A stretch of 41,101 nt of DNA from Firm-08 sp045546995 (GTDB taxonomy: Bacteria > Bacillota > Clostridia > Oscillospirales > QAKW01). Below, one piece after another: positions 7,801 to 14,921 of the stretch. A model generated the notes under the pieces. The model saw nothing but the letters and a program-made list of their open reading frames with translations. It did no database searches and had not been told where the DNA came from. Position 1 is the stretch's first letter. Each line of letters opens with the position of its first letter. Made by a program: the position numbers and the translations under genes. The DNA is taken from contig JAZQDW010000023.1 in NCBI GenBank assembly GCA_045546995.1, forward strand, positions 1 through 41,101, given 5' to 3'.

Positions 7801-7831
7801 AAAACCCCACCGAGCAATCGGTGGGGTTTTT
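7801..7831. terminator. bidirectional terminator
   Basis: AAAACCCCACCG (7801-7812) pairs with CGGTGGGGTTTT (7819-7830) around AGCAAT and is followed by T. It lies immediately after the stop codon of the small minus-strand gene and closes off the hairpin array on the plus strand. Confidence 0.85.
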
Positions 7832-7834
7832 GTG

Positions 7835-8038
7835 CTATTCGGACTCTTTAAGCACATTGTCAAGTACGTGCCGGTAGATGCCTTTGAACTGCAAGCGCGC
7901 CTTTTCTAAATCCTGTTTCGAAAGATTGCCCTTTTCATAAAGCTTGCGAAGGCTTTTTGCTTTCTTGACGTATTTTGAAAATTCGCGATGAATGTTTCCC
8001 AACGCTTGCGAAGCGGTGGGGTCGCTGTAGTAACCCAT
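7835..8038 (-). CDS. small conserved-looking protein of unknown function, 67 aa
   Basis: The ATG at 8036-8038 has a perfect AGGAGG 9 bases upstream and the gene ends at a strong terminator, so it is a real single-gene unit. The protein is highly basic and helical (KYVKKAKSLRKLYEKGNLSK) after an opening MGYYSDPTASQALGNIHREF. The YSDPTA..A.GNI.RE pattern recalls short conserved hypothetical proteins of Firmicutes; no function is known to me. There is no membrane segment and no cysteine. It is A+T-rich like the GRE block and could be a DNA- or RNA-binding accessory, but nothing shows this. Confidence 0.7.
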   Translation of the reverse strand: MGYYSDPTASQALGNIHREFSKYVKKAKSLRKLYEKGNLSKQDLEKARLQFKGIYRHVLDNVLKESE

Positions 8039-8228
8039 ATTTTTTTCCTCCTAAACAATATAGTCAGGAAGGCAATAAAAAAGCCTATCCTGCAAATGGG
8101 CAGAATTTCCCCTAAAGAAATTCAATCCATTTACAAAATAAGCGTGGGCTTGTTTCATTTACGATAACATAAAGTATTAAGATTGTCAATAGCTTTTAAA
8201 TGATTTGGATTTTAAAAGCATAACTTTT

Positions 8229-8253
8229 CGCCCTGCAAGTTTCTTGCAGGGCG
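8229..8253. repeat. 11-bp perfect hairpin
   Basis: CGCCCTGCAAG (8229-8239) pairs with CTTGCAGGGCG (8243-8253) around TTT. It stands in the divergent gap between two small genes (8039-8323). The flanks are not a clear T-tract on either strand, so it may be a leader structure or an isolated repeat. I see nothing else definite in this gap. Confidence 0.6.
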
Positions 8254-8323
8254 ATTCTTGTATACGCTATTGAAATTTGGTTGTAAATCATTATAATAGA
8301 AATTAAGAGGTGATTTTGTAAGT

Positions 8324-8557
8324 ATGGCCGGCAAAAGCATTGTAGACGTGGAAAAAATAAAATCAGAATTATTGGCGGCAGAGGAGCAGAAACTGCGACA
8401 ACAGTATCCTGATGACGATGCGTGGCGCGCACCGAGAAACATAGCAGATTCGATGGGATGCGTAGGTTGCGCCCAAACTATGTTTGAAAACTTCACGCGC
8501 AAACTAAGTCGTATGACAGACACGGAAATTATTGAAATGTACCAACAGAAACAATAA
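8324..8557 (+). CDS. small protein of unknown function with a CVGC motif, 77 aa
   Basis: ATG 8324 is preceded by AGAGGTGA about 12 bases upstream, a rather wide spacing. The protein is charged and hydrophilic: an N-terminal helix rich in Glu and Lys (VEKIKSELLAAEEQKLRQQ), an acidic turn PDDDAWR, then a lone C-V-G-C pair near residues 46-49 and a C-terminal helix ending DTEIIEMYQQKQ. I do not recognise the family. The two close cysteines could bind metal or form a disulfide, but with only two there is no full zinc site. It stands alone between the hairpin region and the Lrp gene. Gene status rests on frame length, the ribosome site and protein-like composition. Confidence 0.55.
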   Translation: MAGKSIVDVEKIKSELLAAEEQKLRQQYPDDDAWRAPRNIADSMGCVGCAQTMFENFTRKLSRMTDTEIIEMYQQKQ

Positions 8558-8632
8558 ATCTCCCGCGATAGCGCAGATTGTCGTTGTGAGTTATGCCAAG
8601 AGTGCGCAAGCGGTTTGATTATACCATTTTTG

Positions 8633-8660
8633 TTGCATTATTTTGAAAATATGGTATTAT
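8633..8660 (+). promoter_or_regulatory. candidate promoter of the Lrp/aminotransferase/ispE operon
   Basis: TTGCAT (8633-8638) and TATTAT (8655-8660) with a 16-base spacer, about 30 bases before the AUG of the regulator. The short spacing keeps this tentative. Confidence 0.4.
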
Positions 8661-8688
8661 ATTAATATGAATTAAAGGAGGCATCTGT

Positions 8689-9177
8689 ATGGATAAACAA
8701 AAATTGCTGAAATTGTTGGAAAACAATGCCAAACTGACGTTGGAGGAATTGGCCGAACAGCTGGAGACCACCTCTGAGGACGTTGCGGCGCAAATCGATG
8801 CTTTGGAACAGGATAAGGTGATCCTGGGCTATAATGCTATGATCGACTGGGAAAAAACCAAACGGGCCAGCGTTACGGCAATGATCGAGTTGAAAATTCA
8901 GCCAACCCGTGGCCACGGCTTTGACGCTATGGCACAGCGTTTGGTCAATTATCCGGAAGTAAAAAGCGTGTATTTGATGAGCGGCGGCTATGACATCTGG
9001 TTGCTCATCGAGGGTAAAACGCTGAAAGAGGTTGCAATGTTTGTGGCCAAAAAGGTTGCTCCCATGGACGGGGTCAAGTCGACGGGTACCCACTTTGTAC
9101 TGACCAAGTACAAGGATAAAGGCGTGATCTTCTGCGACCCTAAGGGCGACACACGGAGGCTTTTTTCTTATGATTGA
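8689..9177 (+). CDS. Lrp/AsnC-family transcriptional regulator
   Basis: A 162-residue feast/famine regulator. Residues 1-50 form the winged helix-turn-helix (KLTLEELAEQLETTSEDVAAQI), followed by the linking strand VILGYNAMIDW and the RAM ligand-binding domain (about 65-140) with the family pattern VKSVYLMSGGYDIWLLIEG. ATG 8689 has AAAGGAGG at the right distance. The stop overlaps the start of the aminotransferase gene by 8 bases, so the regulator and a transaminase are co-translated. This pairing suggests control of amino-acid catabolism or synthesis with an amino acid as effector. The specific amino acid cannot be read from the sequence. Confidence 0.93.
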   Translation: MDKQKLLKLLENNAKLTLEELAEQLETTSEDVAAQIDALEQDKVILGYNAMIDWEKTKRASVTAMIELKIQPTRGHGFDAMAQRLVNYPEVKSVYLMSGGYDIWLLIEGKTLKEVAMFVAKKVAPMDGVKSTGTHFVLTKYKDKGVIFCDPKGDTRRLFSYD

Positions 9178-10342
9178 TTATCAAAATACCGTTTCCCGCA
9201 CCGTGCGGGAGATCAAACCCAGCGGTATTCGTAAGTTTTTTGACATAGCGGCAGAGATGGATGACGTTATTTCACTGTCCATTGGCGAACCGGATTTTGA
9301 TACCCCTTGGCACATTCGTGAAGCGGGTATTATGTCTTTGGAGCAGGGCAAGACCCACTATACCTCCAACGCCGGCCTGAGCGAACTGCGGCAGGAGATC
9401 GGCGCATATTTAAAGCGGCGGTTTAAGCTGGATTACAGCGCCGACCAGATCGTGGTCACCGTTGGCGGCAGTGAGGGCATTGACGTGGCATTGCGTACCC
9501 TGATCAATCCGGGGGACGAGGTGCTGATTCCCGAGCCTGCCTTTGTTTGCTACGATCCGCTGACCCGTCTGGCCGGTGGCGTGCCCAAGGCGATCGTCAC
9601 CCGCGCGGAGGACGAGTTCCGCCTGACGGCCGAGGCGCTGAAGGCGGCCATTACCCCCAAGACCAAGCTGTTGGTTTTGCCCTATCCCAACAATCCCACC
9701 GGCGCTATTATGACACGGGAGGATCTGGAAGCGATTGCAGAGGTCTTGCGTGATACCGATATTTACGTACTCAGTGATGAGATCTACGCTGAATTGACTT
9801 ATGGCAGAACGCGTCACGTTTCTATTGCCTCGCTGGAGGGAATGACAGAGCGCACCGTGTTGGTCAGCGGTTTTTCCAAGGCTTTTGCCATGACCGGCTG
9901 GCGCCTTGGTTATCTTGCGGCGCCGTTGCCGCTGGTGAAACTGATGCTGAAGGTGCATCAGTACGGCATTATGTCCTCGCCCTCCACGGCGCAGTATGCG
10001 GCGGTGGAGGCAATGCGCAACGGTGAGGATGATATCCGTATGATGCGCAAAGAATACAACGAACGTCGTAAATTGATTATGAACGGCCTGCGTGAATTGG
10101 GCTTTGACTGCTTCGAGCCGCTGGGCGCGTTTTATATCTTCCCCAGTGTTGCCCATTTAGGGATGAGCAGTGAAGAGTTTTGCGAAAAACTGTTGCGGGA
10201 GCAACGGGTGGCCATCGTCCCCGGCAATGCCTTTGGCGACAGTGGGGAGGCGCACGTGCGCATTTCCTACGCTTACTCCCGTGAGCATCTGAAGGAAGCA
10301 TTGCGTCGTATTAAGGTTTTCGTTGAGGAACACAGCCGATGA
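9170..10342 (+). CDS. PLP-dependent aminotransferase, class I/II
   Basis: A 390-residue fold-type I aminotransferase, likely acting on aspartate, aromatic or branched-chain amino acids. Visible landmarks are the substrate-side SIGEPDFDTP near the N-terminus, the YTSNAGLSELR segment, the PLP ring residue region LPYPNNPTGA (Asn), SDEIYAEL with the cofactor Asp and Tyr, the Schiff-base lysine K237 in SGFSKAFAMTGWRLGY, and the C-terminal Arg in HVRISYA. Its length is normal for the family. The start overlaps the Lrp gene and the stop overlaps ispE (ATGA), so it is the middle gene of an operon. It resembles the PatA-like group that often travels with Lrp-type genes. Exact specificity is not resolvable here. 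Confidence 0.93.
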   Translation: MIDYQNTVSRTVREIKPSGIRKFFDIAAEMDDVISLSIGEPDFDTPWHIREAGIMSLEQGKTHYTSNAGLSELRQEIGAYLKRRFKLDYSADQIVVTVGGSEGIDVALRTLINPGDEVLIPEPAFVCYDPLTRLAGGVPKAIVTRAEDEFRLTAEALKAAITPKTKLLVLPYPNNPTGAIMTREDLEAIAEVLRDTDIYVLSDEIYAELTYGRTRHVSIASLEGMTERTVLVSGFSKAFAMTGWRLGYLAAPLPLVKLMLKVHQYGIMSSPSTAQYAAVEAMRNGEDDIRMMRKEYNERRKLIMNGLRELGFDCFEPLGAFYIFPSVAHLGMSSEEFCEKLLREQRVAIVPGNAFGDSGEAHVRISYAYSREHLKEALRRIKVFVEEHSR

Positions 10343-11193
10343 AGCCGTTGTATGCTCCGGCCTATGCCAAGGTAAATCTTTCGTTGGACGTTTGCGGCGT
10401 ACGGGAGGATGGGTATCATCTGCTACGTAGCGTGTTTCAGCAAATCAGCCTGAAGGACGATTTGTGGGCGGAACCGGCAAAGGAGATTACCATTCGATGT
10501 GATGCTGCAGGAATGCCACCACCGGAAAAAAACATCATCTACCGCACAGCGCGCGCCTTTTTTGACTACGTTGGTCTGCAAGGCCATGGTGTCAGCTTTA
10601 GGCTGAATAAGCATATTCCCTCCGGCGCCGGCCTTGGCGGCGGCAGTGCGGACGGTGTTGCGGCGTTGCGATTACTGAATGAGATGTATCAAACCCGTCT
10701 TACACGGGAACAAATGGTGCAAATCGTTGCTCCCATCGGCGCAGATCTGCCCTTTTTCGTGTATGGCGGTACCGCCCTGTGTGAAGGGGTAGGAGAGAAA
10801 GTTACTCCTTTGCCGCCGTTGCATAAAGGCGCCTTTTTGTTGCTGAAACCGGATGTCTTTATGTCCACTCCCCAAATGTTCGGGGTGCTGGACGGGATTG
10901 AAAACCCACTGCATCCGGATGTAGACCGTATGGTGCGGGCCGTGCAGGCGCAGGACCCTGCGGCCATCGGCGCGGCTATGGGCAATTCGTTACAAAGCGC
11001 AGGTGCGTCTATGTACGACTTTATCGACCATCTGTGTGAAAAACTGACGACGGTCGGCGCTCTCGGCGCAATGCTCAGCGGCTCCGGCAGTACTGTTTTC
11101 GGTGTGTTTTCTGACGAGGCGTCTGCCCGACGGGCGGCGCGCGTCGTCGACGCAAGTGACTGCTTTATACAGGTTGTCGTTCCCGTCGAATAA
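10339..11193 (+). CDS. ispE: 4-(cytidine 5'-diphospho)-2-C-methyl-D-erythritol kinase
   Basis: A 284-residue GHMP kinase that phosphorylates CDP-methylerythritol in the MEP isoprenoid pathway. The opening AYAKVNLSLDV with K11, the ATP-binding loop PSGAGLGGGSAD at 94-105, the catalytic aspartate D136 in PIGADLPFF, and the third GHMP motif MLSGSGSTVFG near residue 250 are all present. Its length is normal for IspE. ATG 10339 overlaps the aminotransferase stop. In many Clostridia ispE is followed by sporulation genes, and here spoIIR follows behind a hairpin. The gene makes isoprenoid precursors for undecaprenyl phosphate and quinone-type lipids. Confidence 0.96.
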   Translation: MKPLYAPAYAKVNLSLDVCGVREDGYHLLRSVFQQISLKDDLWAEPAKEITIRCDAAGMPPPEKNIIYRTARAFFDYVGLQGHGVSFRLNKHIPSGAGLGGGSADGVAALRLLNEMYQTRLTREQMVQIVAPIGADLPFFVYGGTALCEGVGEKVTPLPPLHKGAFLLLKPDVFMSTPQMFGVLDGIENPLHPDVDRMVRAVQAQDPAAIGAAMGNSLQSAGASMYDFIDHLCEKLTTVGALGAMLSGSGSTVFGVFSDEASARRAARVVDASDCFIQVVVPVE

Positions 11194-11212
11194 AAAAGTG
11201 AATAAAATAATC

Positions 11213-11256
11213 AACCTCCGTCAATGATCAAAGTACAACGTTGACGGAGGTTTTTT
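11213..11256 (+). promoter_or_regulatory. terminator-like hairpin whose 3' arm is the spoIIR ribosome binding site
   Basis: AACCTCCGTCAA (11213-11224) pairs with TTGACGGAGGTT (11241-11252) over 12 perfect base pairs around a 16-base loop, and TTTTTT (11251-11256) leads directly into the spoIIR ATG at 11257. The hairpin looks like the ispE terminator, yet its right arm is the GGAGG Shine-Dalgarno sequence of spoIIR. In any read-through transcript from ispE the ribosome site would be hidden, while an RNA started inside the loop or left arm would leave it free. Confidence 0.8.
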
Positions 11257-11868
11257 ATGCTGAAAAATAAGGAAAAGTGCATCCTGGTCAGTATGGGACT
11301 GGCACTGTTTACTTGTATGCTGGTCATAACGTTTTGTGCCGGCGCGCGGGCGCGGGAGGTACAACGGGAGGTGCTGCGTTTTCACATCGTAGCCAATTCC
11401 GATACCCCGCAGGATCAACAGCTTAAATTGATGGTGCGCGATGAAATGGCACGGCTGACTGATTTGCTGTTTCGTGATGCGACAACCAAAGAGTCTGCGG
11501 TGCGTATCGCAAAGGAAAATTTGGACGTATTGCAGGCGGCGGCAACGACTGTTCTGCGTGAGCACGGCTGTGACGATGCGGTGCAGGTGCAAATCAAAAA
11601 TTTGTATTTTCCCACCAAACGATATGAAAACGTGTCCTTTCCCGCGGGAAAATACGATGCGCTTCATATCACGTTGGGGGAGGGAAAGGGCGAGAATTAT
11701 TGGTGCGTGATGTTTCCGGCATTGTGCGTCCCCTCAGTAAGTGAGGATAACGATCAGCTGCTTTCCTCGGTGCTGGGCGGCGGTGCCGTTGATCTGGTGA
11801 CACATCCGTATTCCATTCGTTTTAAAATTGCCGAATGGTTTGGGTATTTGCATCGGCTTTTTAAATAA
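11257..11868 (+). CDS. spoIIR: stage II sporulation protein R
   Basis: A 203-residue SpoIIR homologue. In sporulating Firmicutes this protein is made in the forespore under sigma-F, crosses the forespore membrane and triggers SpoIIGA to process pro-sigma-E in the mother cell. An N-terminal membrane segment/signal (about 8-30) is followed by the family hallmarks LRFHIVANSDTPQDQ, LKLMVRDEM, FPAGKYDALHITLGEG and YWCVMFPALC. ATG 11257 is set by GGAGG at 11246-11250, which lies in a stem (see the hairpin entry). It marks the organism as a spore former or a recent descendant of one. The gene ends in a shared terminator with the converging prs gene. Confidence 0.95.
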   Translation: MLKNKEKCILVSMGLALFTCMLVITFCAGARAREVQREVLRFHIVANSDTPQDQQLKLMVRDEMARLTDLLFRDATTKESAVRIAKENLDVLQAAATTVLREHGCDDAVQVQIKNLYFPTKRYENVSFPAGKYDALHITLGEGKGENYWCVMFPALCVPSVSEDNDQLLSSVLGGGAVDLVTHPYSIRFKIAEWFGYLHRLFK

Positions 11869-11869
11869 A

Positions 11870-11899
11870 AAAGGAGCACTCTCTTCGGAGTGCTCCTTT
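11870..11899. terminator. bidirectional terminator between spoIIR and prs
   Basis: AAAGGAGCACTC (11870-11881) pairs with GAGTGCTCCTTT (11888-11899) around TCTTCG. A-rich sequence on the left and T-rich sequence on the right allow termination of both converging genes. Confidence 0.88.
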
Positions 11900-11906
11900 C
11901 GTTTTA

Positions 11907-13109
11907 TTATTTCTTTTTGCGAGGGGAGTTGACCTTGATCTCACCTTTGGCCTTTTTGTCCAGTAATTTGTTGATGCGGTGTACGGGATTGAGCAGACCG
12001 GAAACGGATTGATCGTGGTTGAGGGTATCGATGAAGTAGGCGATAAACTTGGCCATATCAACCTCGGTATACCACTCACGTTCTGCCAGATCGGGACGGC
12101 GGTAGATCAGGTTGGTGGTGAAGATTCTCTCAATATAGCCTTCCTCGTATGCCTTGTCAAAGACCTCCAGACCGGCGGTGAACAAACCGAAGGTGGTGGC
12201 GACGAATACTCTCTTTGCGCCTTTTTCCTTCAGCTTCTTGGCGATATCCATTACCGAATCACCCGAAGCGATCATATCGTCAACGATGATCAGATCCTTG
12301 CCCTCAACGCTCTCACCCAAAAACTCGTGCGCAACGATGGGGTTACGGCCGTTGATGACGGTGGAATAATCGCGGCGTTTGTAAAACATACCCAGATTAA
12401 CACCCAAAACAGAGGAATAATACATACTGCGGTTCAGCGCGCCTTCATCGGGGGAGATGATCATCAGATGCTCTTTGTCAATGTTGAAATCCTCAATGGT
12501 GCGGCACATTGCTTTTAAGAACTGATAGGTGGGCATAATGTTTTCAAAAGAGCTCAGCGGAATGGCATTCTGCACTCTGGCGTCGTGTGCGTCAAAGGTC
12601 AAAATGTTGTCCACGCCCATGTTGACCAGTTCCTGCAAAAACAGGGCACAGTCCAGGGATTCTCTTGCCGTTCTCTTGTGCTGACGGCCTTCGTACAGCA
12701 TCGGCATGATCACGTTGATCCGCTTTGCCTTGCCGCTGGCGGCGGCGATCACGCGCTTGAGATCGGCGTAATGATCATCGGGACTCATAGGCACTTCTTG
12801 ACCGTACATTTTGTAGGTCACACCATAGTTGAATACGTCTACCAGAATGAACAGATCCTGCCCTCTGAAGGACTGATGGGAAATTGCTTTTGCTTCACCT
12901 GAACCAAAGCGAGGACAATCCACCTTCAACTCATAGTTGTCTCTGCTGTAACCGATGAAGTCAACCTCTTTCATAAACTCGTTATGACGGTTTCGTCTCC
13001 AATCAACCAGATAACCGTTGATGCGCTCCAGCAGTTCCTCACAGCCTTTCATACCGACAATGCTTAGGGTGCCGTAAGGAATGGAAATTTCGTGAATGTT
13101 CTGATCCAT
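11907..13109 (-). CDS. prs: ribose-phosphate pyrophosphokinase, long form
   Basis: A 400-residue PRPP synthetase: ribose-5-phosphate plus ATP gives PRPP for nucleotide, His and Trp synthesis. Two phosphoribosyltransferase-like halves are seen: the first ends around MPMLYEGRQHKRTARES with NILTFDAHDA after it, and the second carries IISPDEGALNRS and the PRPP loop DLIIVDDMIASGDS, then ATTFGLF. The usual bacterial enzyme is about 310-320 residues; this one has about 80 more, at the N-terminus and in a C-terminal tail rich in Lys. Long forms of this kind occur in Clostridia. ATG at 13107-13109 has TAGGAGG upstream. It diverges from pyrR, which also binds PRPP. Confidence 0.93.
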   Translation of the reverse strand: MDQNIHEISIPYGTLSIVGMKGCEELLERINGYLVDWRRNRHNEFMKEVDFIGYSRDNYELKVDCPRFGSGEAKAISHQSFRGQDLFILVDVFNYGVTYKMYGQEVPMSPDDHYADLKRVIAAASGKAKRINVIMPMLYEGRQHKRTARESLDCALFLQELVNMGVDNILTFDAHDARVQNAIPLSSFENIMPTYQFLKAMCRTIEDFNIDKEHLMIISPDEGALNRSMYYSSVLGVNLGMFYKRRDYSTVINGRNPIVAHEFLGESVEGKDLIIVDDMIASGDSVMDIAKKLKEKGAKRVFVATTFGLFTAGLEVFDKAYEEGYIERIFTTNLIYRRPDLAEREWYTEVDMAKFIAYFIDTLNHDQSVSGLLNPVHRINKLLDKKAKGEIKVNSPRKKK

Positions 13110-13152
13110 AAAAACCTCCTATTTTTTTGGGTGTGTATTTTTATACAGTTCT

Positions 13153-13182
13153 ATTATAGCGGCAAATGGGGTAAAAAGGCAA
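13153..13182 (-). promoter_or_regulatory. likely promoter of prs
   Basis: On the minus strand TTGCCT (plus 13177-13182) and TATAAT (plus 13153-13158) are 18 bases apart, about 43 bases upstream of the prs start codon. Confidence 0.6.
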
Positions 13183-13331
13183 GCCTCTTTGACAAATTCC
13201 ATCACGAAAAAACAGGCTGCTTTTGCGCATTATTTTGTGCATCTTGACGGAAAATGACGCTTACTTGTTTTTCTGTATCGGCAAATGCAACTGTTTTTGC
13301 CAAACCGCTGAGTAGAAATCGCCCGCACGCC

Positions 13332-13361
13332 TTGACAAATATTTTTAAAAAATGATATGAT
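13332..13361 (+). promoter_or_regulatory. promoter of pyrR
   Basis: TTGACA (13332-13337) and TATGAT (13356-13361) are 18 bases apart, 38 bases before the pyrR ATG. I see no PyrR-type attenuator hairpin in the short leader. The rest of the 13110-13331 gap holds nothing that I can name. Confidence 0.65.
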
Positions 13362-13399
13362 ACAATTGCTTTGATATAAAAACCTTTGGGGGAAATCGT

Positions 13400-13939
13400 A
13401 TGAAGTTTAAGGCCAGGATCATGGATCAATCCGCTATGGAGCGCGCATTGGCGCGTATTGCTCATCAAATTATTGAGAATAATGCCGAGGTCAGCGAGAT
13501 TTGTTTGGTCGGCATTCAGCGTCGCGGCGTGCCGCTGGCGGAAAAAATCGCTGAAAACATCCGCAAATTTTCCGAGCTTTCTGTGCAGGTCGGCAAACTG
13601 GATATTACGCTGTACCGTGACGATCTGAGCGAGGAAGCGGCGGTGGCCGTTGTGCATGATACACAAATCAACGGCTCCGTCACCGGGAAGGTGGTCATTT
13701 TGGTGGATGACGTGATTTATACGGGACGAACCATCCGAGCGGCATTGGATGCGCTTATGGCGTTGGGGCGTCCGGCAGCTGTACAATTGGCGGTGCTGAT
13801 CGACCGTGGTCACAGAGAATTGCCCATCCGCGGCGATTATATCGGTAAAAACATCCCCACCTCCCGTAAGGAGAGCGTGCAGGTCAATATTCCACCCATC
13901 GATGAAACGATGGACACCTGCTTGTATGGTATTGAATAA
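13400..13939 (+). CDS. pyrR: PyrR, pyrimidine operon attenuator / uracil phosphoribosyltransferase
   Basis: A 179-residue type I phosphoribosyltransferase-fold protein. PyrR binds UMP and pyr mRNA to end transcription, and has uracil phosphoribosyltransferase activity. The PRPP-binding loop VILVDDVIYTGRT, the LVGIQRRGVPLAEKI segment, DITLYRDDL and the closing VQLAVLIDRGHRELPIRGDYIGKNIPTS are characteristic of PyrR and distinguish it from Upp. It has the usual length. ATG 13400 has GGGGGAA 7-13 bases upstream. No other pyrimidine gene is near, so it is a detached regulator here, placed back-to-back with prs. Confidence 0.95.
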   Translation: MKFKARIMDQSAMERALARIAHQIIENNAEVSEICLVGIQRRGVPLAEKIAENIRKFSELSVQVGKLDITLYRDDLSEEAAVAVVHDTQINGSVTGKVVILVDDVIYTGRTIRAALDALMALGRPAAVQLAVLIDRGHRELPIRGDYIGKNIPTSRKESVQVNIPPIDETMDTCLYGIE

Positions 13940-13940
13940 A

Positions 13941-13970
13941 AAAATTGACAGAATATTCTGTCAATTTTTT
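13941..13970. terminator. bidirectional terminator shared by pyrR and AraC gene
   Basis: AAAATTGACAGAA (13941-13953) pairs with TTCTGTCAATTTT (13956-13968) and is flanked by A's and T's on the two sides. The stop codon of the converging AraC gene (TGA, plus 13961-13963) lies inside the right arm. Confidence 0.85.
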
Positions 13971-14830
13971 TTGCTCATTTTGCGAAACTGTCCCGGGGAA
14001 ACGCCCAGGGTTTCTTTAAATACCTTTTGGAAAAACTTGAGATCACCATATCCCACCGCTTCGGCAATTTCGCTGACCGTAAGGGCGTTTTCCTCCAACA
14101 GTTTGCAGGCCTGTTCCATCCGAATGCGTTGCAGATATTCCATAAAAGTTTGCCCGGTCTCTTCTCTGAATTTTTTGGAAAGGTGGGAAAGGGAATAATT
14201 GTATTTTTCTGCAAAGGCTCCCAAACGTAGCCGTTGTGTGTAGTTGTTTTTGATGTGGTCGGTGATCTGCAAAATCACGTCACTTTCCGGTATGCTTTTT
14301 TCTTTTTTGCCGATATGACGCATAATGAGGATCAACATTTCCACTACAAGACATCGGATATACTCCAAATGCCCGGCTTCTTTTCTTTCATATTCCTGTA
14401 AAATGCGTTGCAGTATGGCGTACAACGCGCCGTCGGCGTCATGAAAGGCAAGGCCGGCAGGGGAATGGTTGAGAGAACGGTAACGAAAACGGATCAGATA
14501 GGAATTGACCACGTTTTCAAAGCTGTCCTGTTTGTGCAGCGTCCGGTCTACAAATTCGGGATAAAACAACAGGTTGATGATCTCCGGCGGCTCGTCACCG
14601 ATGGCGCGGTATTGATGTCTGGTGCCGTAGTCAACGATAAAATAATCTCCCCGCCGTAAGGTCGCAGCCTCACCGCCGAAGGTGTGAACGATCGAGCCAC
14701 GCGCAATGTAGGAAAATTCCAAAAAATCGTGTCCGTGCATTTTGCTGAGAGCGCTTTTGGCGATGGATACGCAAAAACCTTGCTGTTGTAATATGGCCTG
14801 TCGCTCCTTTGGAGTTGTATTTAGAATCAC
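13961..14830 (-). CDS. AraC-family regulator of the GH106-like gene
   Basis: A 289-residue AraC-type protein. The start is GTG at plus 14828-14830, with GGGGG about 9 bases upstream. The N-terminal cupin sensor is clear (HGHDFLEFSYIARG, then GGEAATLRRGDYFIVDYGTRHQY). The C-terminal 100 residues hold two helix-turn-helix motifs, LRLGAFAEKYNYSLSHLSKKF and LTVSEIAEAVGYGDLKFFQKVF, ending in LGVSPGQFRK. The gene diverges from the GH106-like gene with overlapping promoters, so it most likely activates that gene on binding a rhamnose- or related sugar. The ligand is an inference from the neighbour. Confidence 0.92.
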   Translation of the reverse strand: MILNTTPKERQAILQQQGFCVSIAKSALSKMHGHDFLEFSYIARGSIVHTFGGEAATLRRGDYFIVDYGTRHQYRAIGDEPPEIINLLFYPEFVDRTLHKQDSFENVVNSYLIRFRYRSLNHSPAGLAFHDADGALYAILQRILQEYERKEAGHLEYIRCLVVEMLILIMRHIGKKEKSIPESDVILQITDHIKNNYTQRLRLGAFAEKYNYSLSHLSKKFREETGQTFMEYLQRIRMEQACKLLEENALTVSEIAEAVGYGDLKFFQKVFKETLGVSPGQFRKMSKKN

Positions 14831-14862
14831 AAAACTACCCCCTAAAATAGAAAAATACCACC

Positions 14863-14891
14863 TTGTTTTATTATAAAGGATATCTTATAAT
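14863..14891 (+). promoter_or_regulatory. promoter of the GH106-like gene
   Basis: TTGTTT (14863-14868) and TATAAT (14886-14891) with a 17-base spacer. The -35 matches only in part, which fits an activated promoter. It overlaps the oppositely directed AraC promoter. Confidence 0.65.
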
Positions 14892-14899
14892 AAAGTCAA
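14870..14899 (-). promoter_or_regulatory. promoter of the AraC regulator, overlapping the GH106 promoter
   Basis: On the minus strand TTGACT (plus 14894-14899) and TATAAT (plus 14870-14875) are 18 bases apart. Its -10 lies in the spacer of the GH106 promoter, whose own -10 (14886-14891) lies in this spacer. Confidence 0.65.
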
Positions 14900-14921
14900 C
14901 ACTATTATGGAGGTAATCACA

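Noticed and set aside
13110..13399. Riboswitch or pyr attenuator in the prs/pyrR divergent gap
   Set aside because: No conserved riboswitch core, anti-terminator or terminator pairing was found; the pyrR leader is only about 30 bases.
13202..13813. Minus-strand frame of 203 codons opposite pyrR
   Set aside because: It overlaps pyrR, a clear gene on the plus strand, and shows no family features.
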